This document shows, piece after piece, positions 36,363-45,314 of a DNA stretch of 64,000 bases. The stretch's first letter is position 1. Each line of letters begins with the position of its first letter. Made by a program: the position numbers and the translations under genes. Under the pieces are notes generated by a model. That model had not been told where the DNA came from. It saw only the letters and a program-made list of their open reading frames with translations, and made no database searches. Source of the DNA: Senegalia massiliensis (GTDB taxonomy: Bacteria > Bacillota > Clostridia > Tissierellales > SIT17); the NCBI RefSeq assembly GCF_009911265.1, contig NZ_QXXA01000007.1, forward strand, positions 162,653 to 226,652, given 5' to 3'.

Positions 36363-36806
36363 TTATTTTATAATAATCTTATCAATTAAATCATCGTAAT
36401 CAATAGGAAGTTCTATATTATATGTTCCATATTGTATTTTCCCTGTTACTTCCCTTACCTTAAGTCTATCTAAAAAACTTTCTTTATTATCTATAACTTT
36501 TTTACTATATAAATTATCAATTATTGTATCTAGAGATTGTCCTTTTTCAATATTAAACTCTAATTTCTTAATATCATCTTCTATATTTTTTTCTTCATCT
36601 TTTTTATTATTATTTTTATTATTATTTTTTTCACTTTCACGTTGTTCCTTTAATTTTATTTCAGTATATTTTTCTACTATTTGATCATCACTATAATCTC
36701 TATATTTTACAACAGGATTATAATAAAAGATAGCAACTGAAAGTATAATTCCAATACCAATTCCTAAAAATAATATACTAAGATCCCATACTCTAATTTT
36801 TTTCAA
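36363..36806 (-). CDS. Single-pass protein with MltG-like N-terminal (LysM-like) domain only
   Basis: 147 residues. A membrane helix at about 8-30, a charged Asn/Lys/Glu linker (about 50-78), then about 65 residues resembling the LysM-like first domain of MltG/YceG (FNIEKGQSLDTIIDNLYSKKVI, KIQYGTYNIELPIDYDDLIDKI). The lytic transglycosylase domain of MltG is absent; such short forms occur in Clostridia. Probable peptidoglycan-binding or assembly role, inferred. The TTG at 36806, seven bases after AAGGGTG, is preferred over the ATG at 36824. It lies directly upstream of uvsE and may share its transcript. Confidence 0.65.
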   Translation of the reverse strand: MKKIRVWDLSILFLGIGIGIILSVAIFYYNPVVKYRDYSDDQIVEKYTEIKLKEQRESEKNNNKNNNKKDEEKNIEDDIKKLEFNIEKGQSLDTIIDNLYSKKVIDNKESFLDRLKVREVTGKIQYGTYNIELPIDYDDLIDKIIIK

Positions 36807-36927
36807 TATTAAACACCCTTTCATATATAATATAAATTATACTAAAAATATCTATTAATTTAAATGTTTGATTTATATTTTTTTATGGTATATGCTATAT
36901 ATTAGTATTATTATTGGAGGTAGTTAG

Positions 36928-38298
36928 ATGAATGAAAATGAAAATAGAATGGGAACAGAACCTATCATATCTTTACTTTTTAAATTATCTGTTCCTTCTA
37001 TAATATCTATGGCAATTCAAGCTTTATATAATGTTATAGATAGCATATATATTGGAAATTATGACCCAAAAGCACTTACGGGACTTTCTATTGCTTTTCC
37101 AATACAAATGATTTTAATAGCAATTGCCGTAGGAACTGGAATTGGAACAAGTTCATTAATTTCACGTGAACTAGGACGTGGAAATCAAAGAAAAGCTTCA
37201 AATGCTGCAGAGCATGTAATGTTATTATCAGTTATTTATGGAATCATCCTTGCTATATTAGGAGCATTATTTGCAAGAAACATAATTTCTATATTTACTA
37301 ATAATGTAGAAATTATAGACTATGGAACTCGTTACATAAGAATAATACTTTTAGGTTCAGCTGCTTTATTTGTACCTATGATATCTAATAATATATTGCG
37401 TGGAGAAGGTAATACTTTAATTCCTATGATATCTATGCTAATTGGATCTCTAATGAATATTGTATTGGATCCATTTATAATATTTGGAATTGGTCCTTTT
37501 CCTGAATGGGGAATTGAAGGTGCAGCTATAGCTACAGTATTTTCTAGATTCTTAAGTGGAATATTTATAGTTCTTATGATATTTAAATCAGATAATGAAA
37601 TTAAAGTTAACTTTAAAAAATTTAAATTTAATTTCAACATAATCAAAGATGTATATAAAGTAGGATTTCCTGCTATGGTAATGCAGTTTTTAGCTTCGTT
37701 TATGATAAGTGGACTAAATATTATAGTTGGTGCTTATAATGAAACTGCAATAGCAGCATTAGGTATATATTTTAGATTACAATCATTTGTTTTTATGCCG
37801 GTATTTGGGTTGAACCAAGGATATATGCCTATAGTGGGATATAATTTTGGTCATAACAAACCTGATAGAATGAAAAAAACTATCAAATACGGTTTTATAG
37901 TTTCTTTTGTATTTACTACCTTAGGTTTTTTATTGTTTCAACTGTTTCCTACTCAATTAATAAACTTATTTGTTTCAAATTCAAATAATAATGAAGAATT
38001 AATAGAAATAGGAACTAAAGCATTAAAAACAATAAGTATTGCATTTCCTATTATCGGTCCTGCAATTGTTGGGTCTACAACTTTTCAAGCAATTGGTAAG
38101 GGATTTCCTAGTTTAACATTATCATTTTTAAGACAAATAATTCTTCTACTACCTATTGCATATATATTAGGTAAAATAGGCACTTTAAATACTATATGGT
38201 ATTCATTCCCTATATCTGAATTAATTTCTTCAATAATTCTTGTGTTTTGGCTTAGAAAAGCTCTAAATGATACATTTGAAAAAATGAAAACCACATAA
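36928..38298 (+). CDS. MATE family efflux transporter (MepA-like)
   Basis: 456 residues, 12 membrane helices in two MatE halves (first half starting NRMGTEPIISLLFKLSVPSIISMAIQALYNVIDSIYIG; second half with YKVGFPAMVMQFLASFM and GLNQGYMPIVGYNFGH). Members export cationic drugs or metabolites in exchange for Na+ or H+. GGAGG lies seven bases before the ATG. It is monocistronic and divergent from the MltG-like/uvsE genes. Substrate cannot be read from sequence. Confidence 0.92.
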   Translation: MNENENRMGTEPIISLLFKLSVPSIISMAIQALYNVIDSIYIGNYDPKALTGLSIAFPIQMILIAIAVGTGIGTSSLISRELGRGNQRKASNAAEHVMLLSVIYGIILAILGALFARNIISIFTNNVEIIDYGTRYIRIILLGSAALFVPMISNNILRGEGNTLIPMISMLIGSLMNIVLDPFIIFGIGPFPEWGIEGAAIATVFSRFLSGIFIVLMIFKSDNEIKVNFKKFKFNFNIIKDVYKVGFPAMVMQFLASFMISGLNIIVGAYNETAIAALGIYFRLQSFVFMPVFGLNQGYMPIVGYNFGHNKPDRMKKTIKYGFIVSFVFTTLGFLLFQLFPTQLINLFVSNSNNNEELIEIGTKALKTISIAFPIIGPAIVGSTTFQAIGKGFPSLTLSFLRQIILLLPIAYILGKIGTLNTIWYSFPISELISSIILVFWLRKALNDTFEKMKTT

Positions 38299-38321
38299 AA
38301 GCTAGGCTTTCAGCCTAGCTT
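38299..38321 (-). terminator. Terminator of the Gate-domain membrane protein gene
   Basis: AAGCTAGGC-TTTCA-GCCTAGCTT stem, then TTTTATG on the minus strand. It lies between convergent genes and may serve both. Confidence 0.75.
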
Positions 38322-39474
38322 AAAATATACTTATTAATAATACCAAGTAATGTGCAGAAATACCTGCAACCATGCCTCCTACTAAATGGCTTGTTATAGC
38401 TTTTGAAATTAAATTTCTATGACCTAATGTATCTAACATTGCCACATGAGTACTTAAGAATCCACTCCAACACATACCCATAGCAGTAAATACAGCTATT
38501 TCATTACCTCCTATTACATTGTTTTCTATAAAGCTTGGTATTAAACTTAATGCAGCACCTACAGCACCTAATGCTGTAATTGGAAATGCAATAGCTTCTG
38601 GATTTTTAAATCCAAACAATGGAGTTAATATAGGTGATAACTTTTCTCCAATAAGAGGTAATAAACCTACACCTTCATATGCTAACCCTTGATATCCTTC
38701 TGTAGCATCTATTGGTCCAAATGTCAATATCATAATTATCGTACAAATAATTAATACTCCTGGTATGATACTTAAGCCTATGTCTACTCCCATTTTACCA
38801 CCTTCTAAAAATGCAGTTAAAAATCTTTCAAAAAAACTTACTTTTTCATCTTCTGCAGTATTTAAAATCTCTTCTAAATCAAAATCTCTATCTCCTTCAA
38901 TTTTGCTTTCTCCTAATATTTTTTTACTCCTATAAGCCATTAATCGTACGCTTACTATACTTCCTATTAAAGCCCCAACATTACCTATCAATGCCTCTTT
39001 AAAATAACCTTGCCCAATCATAAAAGTTGTTACTATAAGTCCCATTCCAAAGGCTGTTCCTAAATTACAAAGACAAGGAACTTCATTTCTTTTAAAATAA
39101 CTTAAATAACTTTTATCCTTAGCAAGGGATATTATAGCTGGGTTATCCGAAAGATATGTAGTTATTATTCCTAAAAAACTAACTCCTGGTAAATTGTAAA
39201 GTGGCTTCATTAAAGGTGCAAATAACATATTTAATAATTGTACTACTTTAAACTCAGTAGCAAGTCTTCCAAATGCCCCTGCTAAAACAGCTATAGCCAT
39301 AATATAAAACACAGTATCCATTAATAACTTATATGCTGTATTCATTATTGTAGAAAACATATAGCCTACACCCATTTGTGATCCTATGTAGCCAAAGAAA
39401 AGTGATATAAGTGCAATAAAAATTATTGAATCAGTATAGGCAAAGGTTTTCTTCTTCAAGCTTGAAAAAGTCAT
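38320..39474 (-). CDS. Nucleoside-recognition (Gate) domain membrane protein
   Basis: 384 residues, about ten membrane helices, two Gate-like halves (YIMAIAVLAGAFGRLATEFKVVQLLN with SDNPAIISLA in the first; GVLIICTIIMILTF and ITALGAVGAALSLIPSF in the second). A charged loop with DRDFDLEEILNTAED lies between. This is a clostridial branch of the YjiH/SpmA-SpmB-like group; transport of a nucleoside or other small molecule is possible but not shown. Monocistronic with its own terminator. Confidence 0.75.
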   Translation of the reverse strand: MTFSSLKKKTFAYTDSIIFIALISLFFGYIGSQMGVGYMFSTIMNTAYKLLMDTVFYIMAIAVLAGAFGRLATEFKVVQLLNMLFAPLMKPLYNLPGVSFLGIITTYLSDNPAIISLAKDKSYLSYFKRNEVPCLCNLGTAFGMGLIVTTFMIGQGYFKEALIGNVGALIGSIVSVRLMAYRSKKILGESKIEGDRDFDLEEILNTAEDEKVSFFERFLTAFLEGGKMGVDIGLSIIPGVLIICTIIMILTFGPIDATEGYQGLAYEGVGLLPLIGEKLSPILTPLFGFKNPEAIAFPITALGAVGAALSLIPSFIENNVIGGNEIAVFTAMGMCWSGFLSTHVAMLDTLGHRNLISKAITSHLVGGMVAGISAHYLVLLISIF

Positions 39475-39576
39475 TTAATCACCCCTTATGTATAATCTAT
39501 ATCCATTATACAAGAGTAATGTCTAAATTATCAATCATTTTATAATAAATTAATATTACATTAAATTAACTTTTAT

Positions 39577-39618
39577 ATAGTAAAAAAACACAGTGTATAC
39601 ACTGTGTTTTTTTACTAT
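39577..39618 (-). terminator. Palindromic terminator of rpsD
   Basis: A 42-base perfect palindrome (inner arms AAAAAAACACAGTGTA and complement) overlapping the rpsD stop codon, with T-runs on both sides. Confidence 0.9.
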
Positions 39619-40211
39619 TTTCTTGAATAATATTCAACAATTAATTGTTCATCTACTTCAACTGGTATCTCTTCTCTTTTAGGCTCTCTTTCAAGTTTAG
39701 CACTAATACTTTCTTCATTTCTAGTTATATAATCTAATGCAAAAGATGGATTTTCAAAATTCTCTTTAAATACATCAATATTTTTAGATTTTTCTCTAAG
39801 AGATATAATATCTCCAACTTCTACTGAAAAAGATGGAATATCAACTTTTTTTCCATTTACTAAAATATGTCCATGATTTACCATTTGACGTGCCTGTCTT
39901 ATAGAACTTCCAAATCCCATTCTATATACCATATTATCTAATCTTTTTTCTAATAACTCTATTAAAACTTCACCAGATATCCCTTCAGCTTTCATAGCTT
40001 TATCTACATATCTTTTTTTGAATTGTTTTTCCATTACATTATAATATGATCTTAATTTTTGTTTTTCTAATAATTGTAAGCCATAGTTTGAAAGTTTTTT
40101 ATCAGCTCTACTTGTTCCTCTTTGTGCACGTTTCATTGCTTTAGGATGACCAACTACATTTACACCTAGTCTTCTACTAAGTTTAAAACGTGGTCCCATC
40201 ATTTTTGCCAT
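39615..40211 (-). CDS. rpsD: 30S ribosomal protein S4 (uS4)
   Basis: 198 residues. N-terminal rRNA-binding part ([24 protein letters not shown]) without the zinc cysteines, so the zinc-free form, then the S4 domain ([41 protein letters not shown]). It stands alone, outside the S10/alpha operons, as in Bacillus, where S4 represses its own leader. The leader here is about 60 bases with a small TATAC-GTATA hairpin; whether S4 binds it is open. Confidence 0.96.
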   Translation of the reverse strand: MAKMMGPRFKLSRRLGVNVVGHPKAMKRAQRGTSRADKKLSNYGLQLLEKQKLRSYYNVMEKQFKKRYVDKAMKAEGISGEVLIELLEKRLDNMVYRMGFGSSIRQARQMVNHGHILVNGKKVDIPSFSVEVGDIISLREKSKNIDVFKENFENPSFALDYITRNEESISAKLEREPKREEIPVEVDEQLIVEYYSRK

Positions 40212-40278
40212 ATTTATTACCTCCGTATTTTAGAATATACTTGCCGCGGTATATACTCATTACGAATAGCCAATAACA

Positions 40279-40307
40279 ATTATACCATATAAAAAAAGCT
40301 TTGTAAA
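40279..40307 (-). promoter_or_regulatory. Sigma-A-type promoter of rpsD
   Basis: TTTACA (40307-40302), 17-base spacer, TATAAT (40284-40279), minus strand. The -35 box lies inside the terminator stem of the upstream nitroreductase gene. Confidence 0.8.
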
Positions 40308-40337
40308 TGATAATGTGTATCATTTACAAAGCTTTTT
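40293..40337 (-). terminator. Terminator of the nitroreductase gene
   Basis: 19-bp perfect stem (AAAAAGCTTTGTAAATGAT and complement), loop AATGTGT, followed on the minus strand by T residues. The far arm overlaps the rpsD -35 box. Confidence 0.85.
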
Positions 40338-40338
40338 A

Positions 40339-41238
40339 TTATAGATTATACTCTCCTAAAATTGTATAATTTATGCCTTTATAATCTTGAATATTATCTT
40401 GTTTAAAGTTCCAATTTCCTTTATAACCTATACTTTTTGCCATTTCTTCAAAATAATACATCATTATACCTGCATCAGTTAAATTATTTTTATCTTGTGG
40501 GTCAATTACTCCCAATTCAACACTGTTATTTTTAAGTATAAATCTCCAAGGTTGTTCATTCTTATCAGAAGGAGCATATCTTATATAGTAAAAAAGTTCA
40601 TTTAATCCCCTATTATCTAATTCTTCTTGAGAAATTTCATTTCCAAATTCATTATAAAATACTATATCACTAACAGACAGTCTACTACTTGTAGATTTAT
40701 CAACAAAATATTTTTTTTCTTTAAAAGGTCTAATTGTATTCAAGTATTCAATATCTTCATTTTGTAAGCCATCACTGTTTGTAAAGTCAGTTATTTTCTG
40801 ACTATTTTTTGGATATCCAATAGCTACTATGTAATTAACATGTTTATTATTTTCATCAAATAAAATTTTCTTAGAATCATATGGTGTATCCATTACATTT
40901 ATCCAGCAACTTCCTAAGTCCATTTGATATACTTTAGTTAATAAAGTTTCCATAGCGTAAGAAGCCTTCAAAAACGTTAAATCATTTTCATCATTAGTTT
41001 GTAATCCTATATAATGAGGACTTTTAATCATCACTCCAGAATAACCTGCTTTTCCTTTTAACTCATTATATATTTCATCTCCATTTTGATATAATTTAAA
41101 CCTGATACCTTCATTACCATAACTTTTTTCAATTTTAAATGCAAAATCCATTAACATATCTAGTTTATCTCTTTCTATTACTGTTTCTTTATATTCTCTT
41201 GTGGATGTTCGATTTTCTAAAAAATTTCTAAATAACAT
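40339..41238 (-). CDS. Nitroreductase family protein (TM1586-like, two-domain)
   Basis: 299 residues. N-terminal half follows the flavin nitroreductase pattern (ENRTSTREYKETVIE, ASYAMETLLTKVYQMDLGSCWIN, VAIGYPK) and the second half repeats it in a degenerate form (NELFYYIRYAPSDKNEQPWRFIL, DAGIMMYYFEEMAKSIGY). This arrangement fits the TM1586_NiRdase family, FMN binding. Physiological substrate unknown. It has its own terminator and diverges from the agr locus. Confidence 0.85.
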   Translation of the reverse strand: MLFRNFLENRTSTREYKETVIERDKLDMLMDFAFKIEKSYGNEGIRFKLYQNGDEIYNELKGKAGYSGVMIKSPHYIGLQTNDENDLTFLKASYAMETLLTKVYQMDLGSCWINVMDTPYDSKKILFDENNKHVNYIVAIGYPKNSQKITDFTNSDGLQNEDIEYLNTIRPFKEKKYFVDKSTSSRLSVSDIVFYNEFGNEISQEELDNRGLNELFYYIRYAPSDKNEQPWRFILKNNSVELGVIDPQDKNNLTDAGIMMYYFEEMAKSIGYKGNWNFKQDNIQDYKGINYTILGEYNL

Positions 41239-41382
41239 TTTATTTCCTCCTAATATACTTTGTTAAAATTTTTATACCCTAATACTAAAAATATAATCTT
41301 TTTTTAAATTATATTCTTATATATTATTTTTAATTATAAAATTTATTATAAAAAAATAGATTACTTTTTTTCATTTTTTTGG

Positions 41383-41404
41383 TATAATTATAATAAAGTA
41401 TAAT
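41383..41404 (+). promoter_or_regulatory. Candidate promoter region of agrDCB
   Basis: Two TATAAT boxes (41383-41388 and 41399-41404) lie 45-65 bases in front of agrD, each with only a poor T-rich -35 at 16-18 bases. Weak -35 boxes fit an activator-dependent promoter. I see no repeat like the staphylococcal AgrA sites. The rest of 41239-41448 is AT-rich without other structure. Confidence 0.45.
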
Positions 41405-41448
41405 AGCTTCATTAAGGTATCAAATATAATAAAGGAGGTTTTTTTATA

Positions 41449-41583
41449 ATGTATAAAAAACTTATTAATTTCTTATTATCTCCCTTAGCATTGTTAGCAA
41501 CTTTTATAGCAAATAATGCTGGCAATTCTGCTACAACATTCTTAACAAATCAACCTAAATGTCCAGATGAATTAATCAAATGA
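41449..41583 (+). CDS. agrD: AgrD-like cyclic peptide pheromone precursor without ring cysteine
   Basis: 44 residues. Amphipathic N-terminal helix (MYKKLINFLLSPLALLATFI), a middle segment ANNAGNSATTFLT and a charged tail NQPKCPDELIK, the typical AgrD layout (leader, pheromone, QP-x-x-P tail). AGGAGG lies about ten bases before ATG, and the TGA overlaps the agrC ATG by the ATGA arrangement. In clostridial AgrD the residue two after SA... is Cys and forms a thiolactone; here that site is Thr (NSATTFLT), and the only Cys is in the tail. A Ser or Thr lactone, as in enterococcal GBAP, is the likely form. Confidence 0.85.
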   Translation: MYKKLINFLLSPLALLATFIANNAGNSATTFLTNQPKCPDELIK

Positions 41584-42956
41584 TAGGGTCTATTACTAGT
41601 CCCTATCTCTTCGTAAATGAAGTTATTATGGCTATTATAGAAGCATTTATTTTTTTATATTCTTACTTGTTTATTTCTAATAAAAGAGAAATAATTAAAA
41701 ATAAAAAATTTATTAGTACTTTATTTTTGATTTCTTTTACATTATTTTCATTTTGGGCTACTTTATCATTTCCAGCAGGTTATCATACAATATTAATAAT
41801 TTTATTTGTAAGCTTAAGTCTTGCTTTAATAGCAAATGTAAAGGTTTTTTTATCTATAGTTACAATTATATTTATAGGATTTTTAATGATTATAATAGAA
41901 TTAATGTTATTTCCTTTTTTTTCAATGATAACAAATACTACTATGGAACAATTACAAAATATTCAGGAAGTCAAATTACATTTTTCAATATTAGTTAAAA
42001 GCATAGAGTTGATTTTATTATTTATAATTTCAAAAATTAAAAGTCCAAACATAAAATATTTTTCTAAAGAATTAAGTCATCAAGTCATTATATATTGGGT
42101 TTTTGGTATGTTTTTAATGGGTATGTTAATCCTAAGTATACAATTTGTAATATATCAACCTGAAAAGATAATATTATATGAAACTTTAATCATTTTAATA
42201 TTTTTAATATATGCAATTATTGGTTATTTAGATTATAAAGTAAAAATTAATCTTATTAAAATTGAAAAAAAATATAATATTCAATATGACTATATAAAGA
42301 ACCTTGAATCTTTAATTAATATAATACGTCGGGAAAAACATGATTTTTCAAATCATATAAATACTATATATGCTATGAGTACTATAAATAAACCTAATAC
42401 AGTTGAAAGAATTAAAGAGTATTTAAAAAATATAACTAATGAGATCAAAAATTCATATACTACATTTAATAGTGGAAATGATTATATTGATGGATTATTA
42501 GTAGTTAAGAGTAATCATGCATATGAAAATAATATTATATTTGATGTTAATTTTGAATCTATGTTGGATAAAGTAAGAGTTGATAATGTAGATTTAATAA
42601 GTATTATCAGTAATATATTAGACAATGCTTTTGAAGCAATTATTTTATCTAAAGAAACTATTGAAAGACCGATAATTTCTTTATGGACATACATTGAAGA
42701 AGAAAAATACATAATCTCTATTTCTAATAATGGCCCTAAAATAGAGGATGAAATTTTGGAAAAAATATTTCAAAATGGTTTTTCAACTAAAGAAAGAAAT
42801 AGTGATGATCATGGATATGGTTTGTATATAGTAAAGAAAATGATAGAAAAAAATGATGGTAAAATAATTTTATACAGCAATAAAGAAGAAACAGAATTTC
42901 AAATTATATTTAATCTTATAGGAGATAAGTATGAACTATATAGTGAGAGTTTCTAA
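41580..42956 (+). CDS. agrC: AgrC-like sensor histidine kinase
   Basis: 458 residues. About six membrane helices (residues 8-215) form the peptide sensor, then the HPK10-type kinase: H-box RREKHDFSNHINTI (H254), N-box NILDNAFEAI, and ATP-lid GHGYGLYIVKKMI-like DHGYGLYIVKK. It should sense the mature pheromone and phosphorylate an AgrA-type LytTR regulator; none is encoded nearby. It overlaps agrD and agrB at its ends, so the three genes are translationally coupled. Confidence 0.9.
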   Translation: MIGSITSPYLFVNEVIMAIIEAFIFLYSYLFISNKREIIKNKKFISTLFLISFTLFSFWATLSFPAGYHTILIILFVSLSLALIANVKVFLSIVTIIFIGFLMIIIELMLFPFFSMITNTTMEQLQNIQEVKLHFSILVKSIELILLFIISKIKSPNIKYFSKELSHQVIIYWVFGMFLMGMLILSIQFVIYQPEKIILYETLIILIFLIYAIIGYLDYKVKINLIKIEKKYNIQYDYIKNLESLINIIRREKHDFSNHINTIYAMSTINKPNTVERIKEYLKNITNEIKNSYTTFNSGNDYIDGLLVVKSNHAYENNIIFDVNFESMLDKVRVDNVDLISIISNILDNAFEAIILSKETIERPIISLWTYIEEEKYIISISNNGPKIEDEILEKIFQNGFSTKERNSDDHGYGLYIVKKMIEKNDGKIILYSNKEETEFQIIFNLIGDKYELYSESF

Positions 42957-43500
42957 CTTTTTATACTATCAGATAATAAAATATAGAGAGTTTGATAGAC
43001 TTCAAAAAATTAAAATAAAATATGGTATTGAATGTATAATAAGTGAACTTTCTAAAATTATAATTTATTTTATTATTTTTAGTTTATTATCATTAACTAA
43101 GGAGTTTTTTATAGCAATTTTATTTTTTAGTAGTTTTAGAATTTATTCAGGAGGTTTTCATCAAGATACTTATATATCTTGTTTTATAACTTCTTTTTTT
43201 CTTTTATTTACTATAATAAAGTTGCCTAATTTAATATCGTTTACATTTGAAACTAAACTAATATTAATAATAACAACTTATATTTTAACTTATATCTATA
43301 GCCCTGTGGATCATCCTAATAAAAGAATTAAATCAAAAAAGCAAAAAAAGAAAATAAAATATATTTCTATATTTGTACTAATAATATTATCTTTTATCTC
43401 TTTAATATTAAAACCTAGCTTTTCTAACATATCTATTTCCGCACTTTTTATTCAATCAATAACTCTATTAGTTGGTAAAATTCATCAAGAAAATTCTTGA
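42931..43500 (+). CDS. agrB: AgrB-like pheromone-processing membrane protease
   Basis: 189 residues, about six membrane helices. The catalytic pair is H77 and C84 in YSGGFHQDTYISCF, with the same numbering as staphylococcal AgrB, and the conserved basic loop HPNKRIKSKKQKKK. AgrB cuts the AgrD tail and links the ring through an acyl enzyme. It overlaps agrC by 26 bases and ends inside a terminator. Gene order D-C-B differs from the staphylococcal B-D-C-A. Confidence 0.92.
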   Translation: MNYIVRVSNFLYYQIIKYREFDRLQKIKIKYGIECIISELSKIIIYFIIFSLLSLTKEFFIAILFFSSFRIYSGGFHQDTYISCFITSFFLLFTIIKLPNLISFTFETKLILIITTYILTYIYSPVDHPNKRIKSKKQKKKIKYISIFVLIILSFISLILKPSFSNISISALFIQSITLLVGKIHQENS

Positions 43501-43508
43501 TGAATTTT
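43477..43508 (+). terminator. Terminator of the agr operon
   Basis: A 15-bp stem (AAAATTCATCAAGAA and complement, AA loop) overlapping the agrB stop, followed by TTTATTTT. Confidence 0.9.
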
Positions 43509-43576
43509 TTATTTTAAAATGTTAATTTATAACATGTTTAATGTCTATATTATAGGATATAAATTAAAAGTAATAG

Positions 43577-43588
43577 ATTGTATACAAT
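43577..43588 (+). promoter_or_regulatory. Operator-like palindrome in front of the 2-oxoacid oxidoreductase genes
   Basis: ATTGTATACAAT, perfect 12-base palindrome, 50 bases before the korA start. It shares the TTGTATACAA core with the site in the pduL promoter. A promoter nearby is not clear: several TATAAT-like boxes occur. Confidence 0.5.
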
Positions 43589-43637
43589 ATTCTATAAATT
43601 TAAATATAATATAAATAATATAAAAGGAGTGTATATG

Positions 43638-45314
43638 ATGAAATATAATATTTTAATTGGTGGTTCAGCTGGCCAAGGTATGGATACCATAAGCTCTTTG
43701 TTAGAAAAAATTTTACAAAGAAAAGGATACTATGTTTTTTCTAATAAAGACTATATGTCTAGAGTTCGTGGTGGCCACAACTTTATACAAATTAGATTTG
43801 GTAATGAACCTATTTATTCATACGATGATAAACTAGATATAATTATTGGATTAGATCAAAATTCAGTAGAATTTCATTCAAAAAACTTGAAAAAAGATGG
43901 TGTGTTTTTGTGTGATGATAAAATAAAATGGGAAGATGAAAGAAGAATAACAATACCAATGCTTAAAATAGCAAAAGAAATTGGTCAAGCACGTGTATTT
44001 GGAACTGTTGGAATGGGAGCTATTATAAAGCTATTATCTCTAGATGATTCAAAAATTGAAGAAGTATTTAATGAAAAATGGGACGAAAAAATAGCTAATG
44101 ATAATATTGAAGCTTTTAATAAAGGTTATGAATATGTAGATTCAAAATATAAACCTAAAAAAGGAGAAGCTAAAGATACATTATTAATCAATGGTAATCA
44201 AGCAATAGCACTTGGAGCACTTGCTGGTGGACTTAGCTTTTATGGTGCGTATCCAATGACACCTTCAACTAGTATAATGACATATTTATCTACAAAACAA
44301 AATGATGCAGGGATTGTTGTAGAGCAAGCGGAAGATGAAATTGCAGCTATAAATATGGCAATAGGTGCTTCATTTACAGGAGTTCGTGCTATGACAGGTA
44401 CATCTGGTGGAGGATTTTCTCTTATGACTGAAGCATTAGGTCTAGCTGGTATTACTGAAACTCCATTAGTTACAGTAAATGTACAAAGACCAGGACCAGC
44501 TACAGGACTTCCTACTAGAACTGAACAAAGTGATTTAAGCTTTATTCTAACTGCTTCTCATGGAGAAATACCTAGAATGGTCCTATCAGTTAAAAACCCT
44601 GAAGATGCTTTCTATCAAACTGCTAGAGCACTTAATATAGCTGATAAATATCAAATGCTAGTAATAATATTAAATGACCAATTCTTAGCAGATGCAAATC
44701 AGACAGTTAATAAATTTGACTTTGATAAAGTTACTATTGAAAGACATATATCTGGAGAAAATGATATTAATAAAGATGATTATAAACGTTATGAAATAAC
44801 TGAAAATGGTTTATCTAAAAGAATAATTCCAGGAAAAATAGAAGGTGTTACAGTTCTTGCTGACAGTGATGAACATGATGAATATGGCCATATTACAGAA
44901 GAAAGTGAAGTGCGTATATCTCAAATGGATAAACGTATGAAGAGAATGGAATTATTAAAAGACGAGCTCATAGAGCCAGATTACTTTGGAGTAGATGATC
45001 CAGAAACTCTTCTTATAGGATGGGGTTCTTTATATGGTGGTTTAAGAGAAGCTGTAGAAACATTAAAAGATGATGGAGAAAAGATAGGTGCATTAATTTT
45101 TGGAGATATTTATCCTCTACCTACAAAATTACTCGAAAAATATAGCAAGAATGCTAAAAATATAGTTAATGTAGAACAAAACTTTAATGGACAATTAGCT
45201 AAATTTATTAGACAAGAGACAGGAATACATTGTAATAAAAGTATATTAAAATATGACGGTAGACAATTATATGGAAAAGAAATTGTAAGTAAATTACAAG
45301 AGGAGGTATTATAA
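43638..45314 (+). CDS. korA: 2-oxoacid:ferredoxin oxidoreductase, fused gamma-alpha subunit
   Basis: About 558 residues. The gamma domain (residues 1-180: NILIGGSAGQGMDTISSLLEK, SRVRGGHNFIQIR) is fused to the alpha domain (from about 185: GNQAIALGALAGGLSFYGAYPMTPSTSIM, EQAEDEIAAINMAIGAS, TGTSGGGFSLMTEALGLAGI). It oxidatively decarboxylates a 2-oxoacid to acyl-CoA with ferredoxin, together with the beta subunit. There is no ferredoxin-like delta subunit, as usual for the two-subunit type. Two adjacent ATGs follow AAAGGAG (43635 and 43638); I use the second. Substrate (2-oxoglutarate or branched-chain) is not decided. Confidence 0.9.
   Translation: MKYNILIGGSAGQGMDTISSLLEKILQRKGYYVFSNKDYMSRVRGGHNFIQIRFGNEPIYSYDDKLDIIIGLDQNSVEFHSKNLKKDGVFLCDDKIKWEDERRITIPMLKIAKEIGQARVFGTVGMGAIIKLLSLDDSKIEEVFNEKWDEKIANDNIEAFNKGYEYVDSKYKPKKGEAKDTLLINGNQAIALGALAGGLSFYGAYPMTPSTSIMTYLSTKQNDAGIVVEQAEDEIAAINMAIGASFTGVRAMTGTSGGGFSLMTEALGLAGITETPLVTVNVQRPGPATGLPTRTEQSDLSFILTASHGEIPRMVLSVKNPEDAFYQTARALNIADKYQMLVIILNDQFLADANQTVNKFDFDKVTIERHISGENDINKDDYKRYEITENGLSKRIIPGKIEGVTVLADSDEHDEYGHITEESEVRISQMDKRMKRMELLKDELIEPDYFGVDDPETLLIGWGSLYGGLREAVETLKDDGEKIGALIFGDIYPLPTKLLEKYSKNAKNIVNVEQNFNGQLAKFIRQETGIHCNKSILKYDGRQLYGKEIVSKLQEEVL

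Noticed and set aside
41239..41448. AgrA-type binding repeats in front of agrD
   Set aside because: No ACAGTTAAG-like direct repeat could be found.
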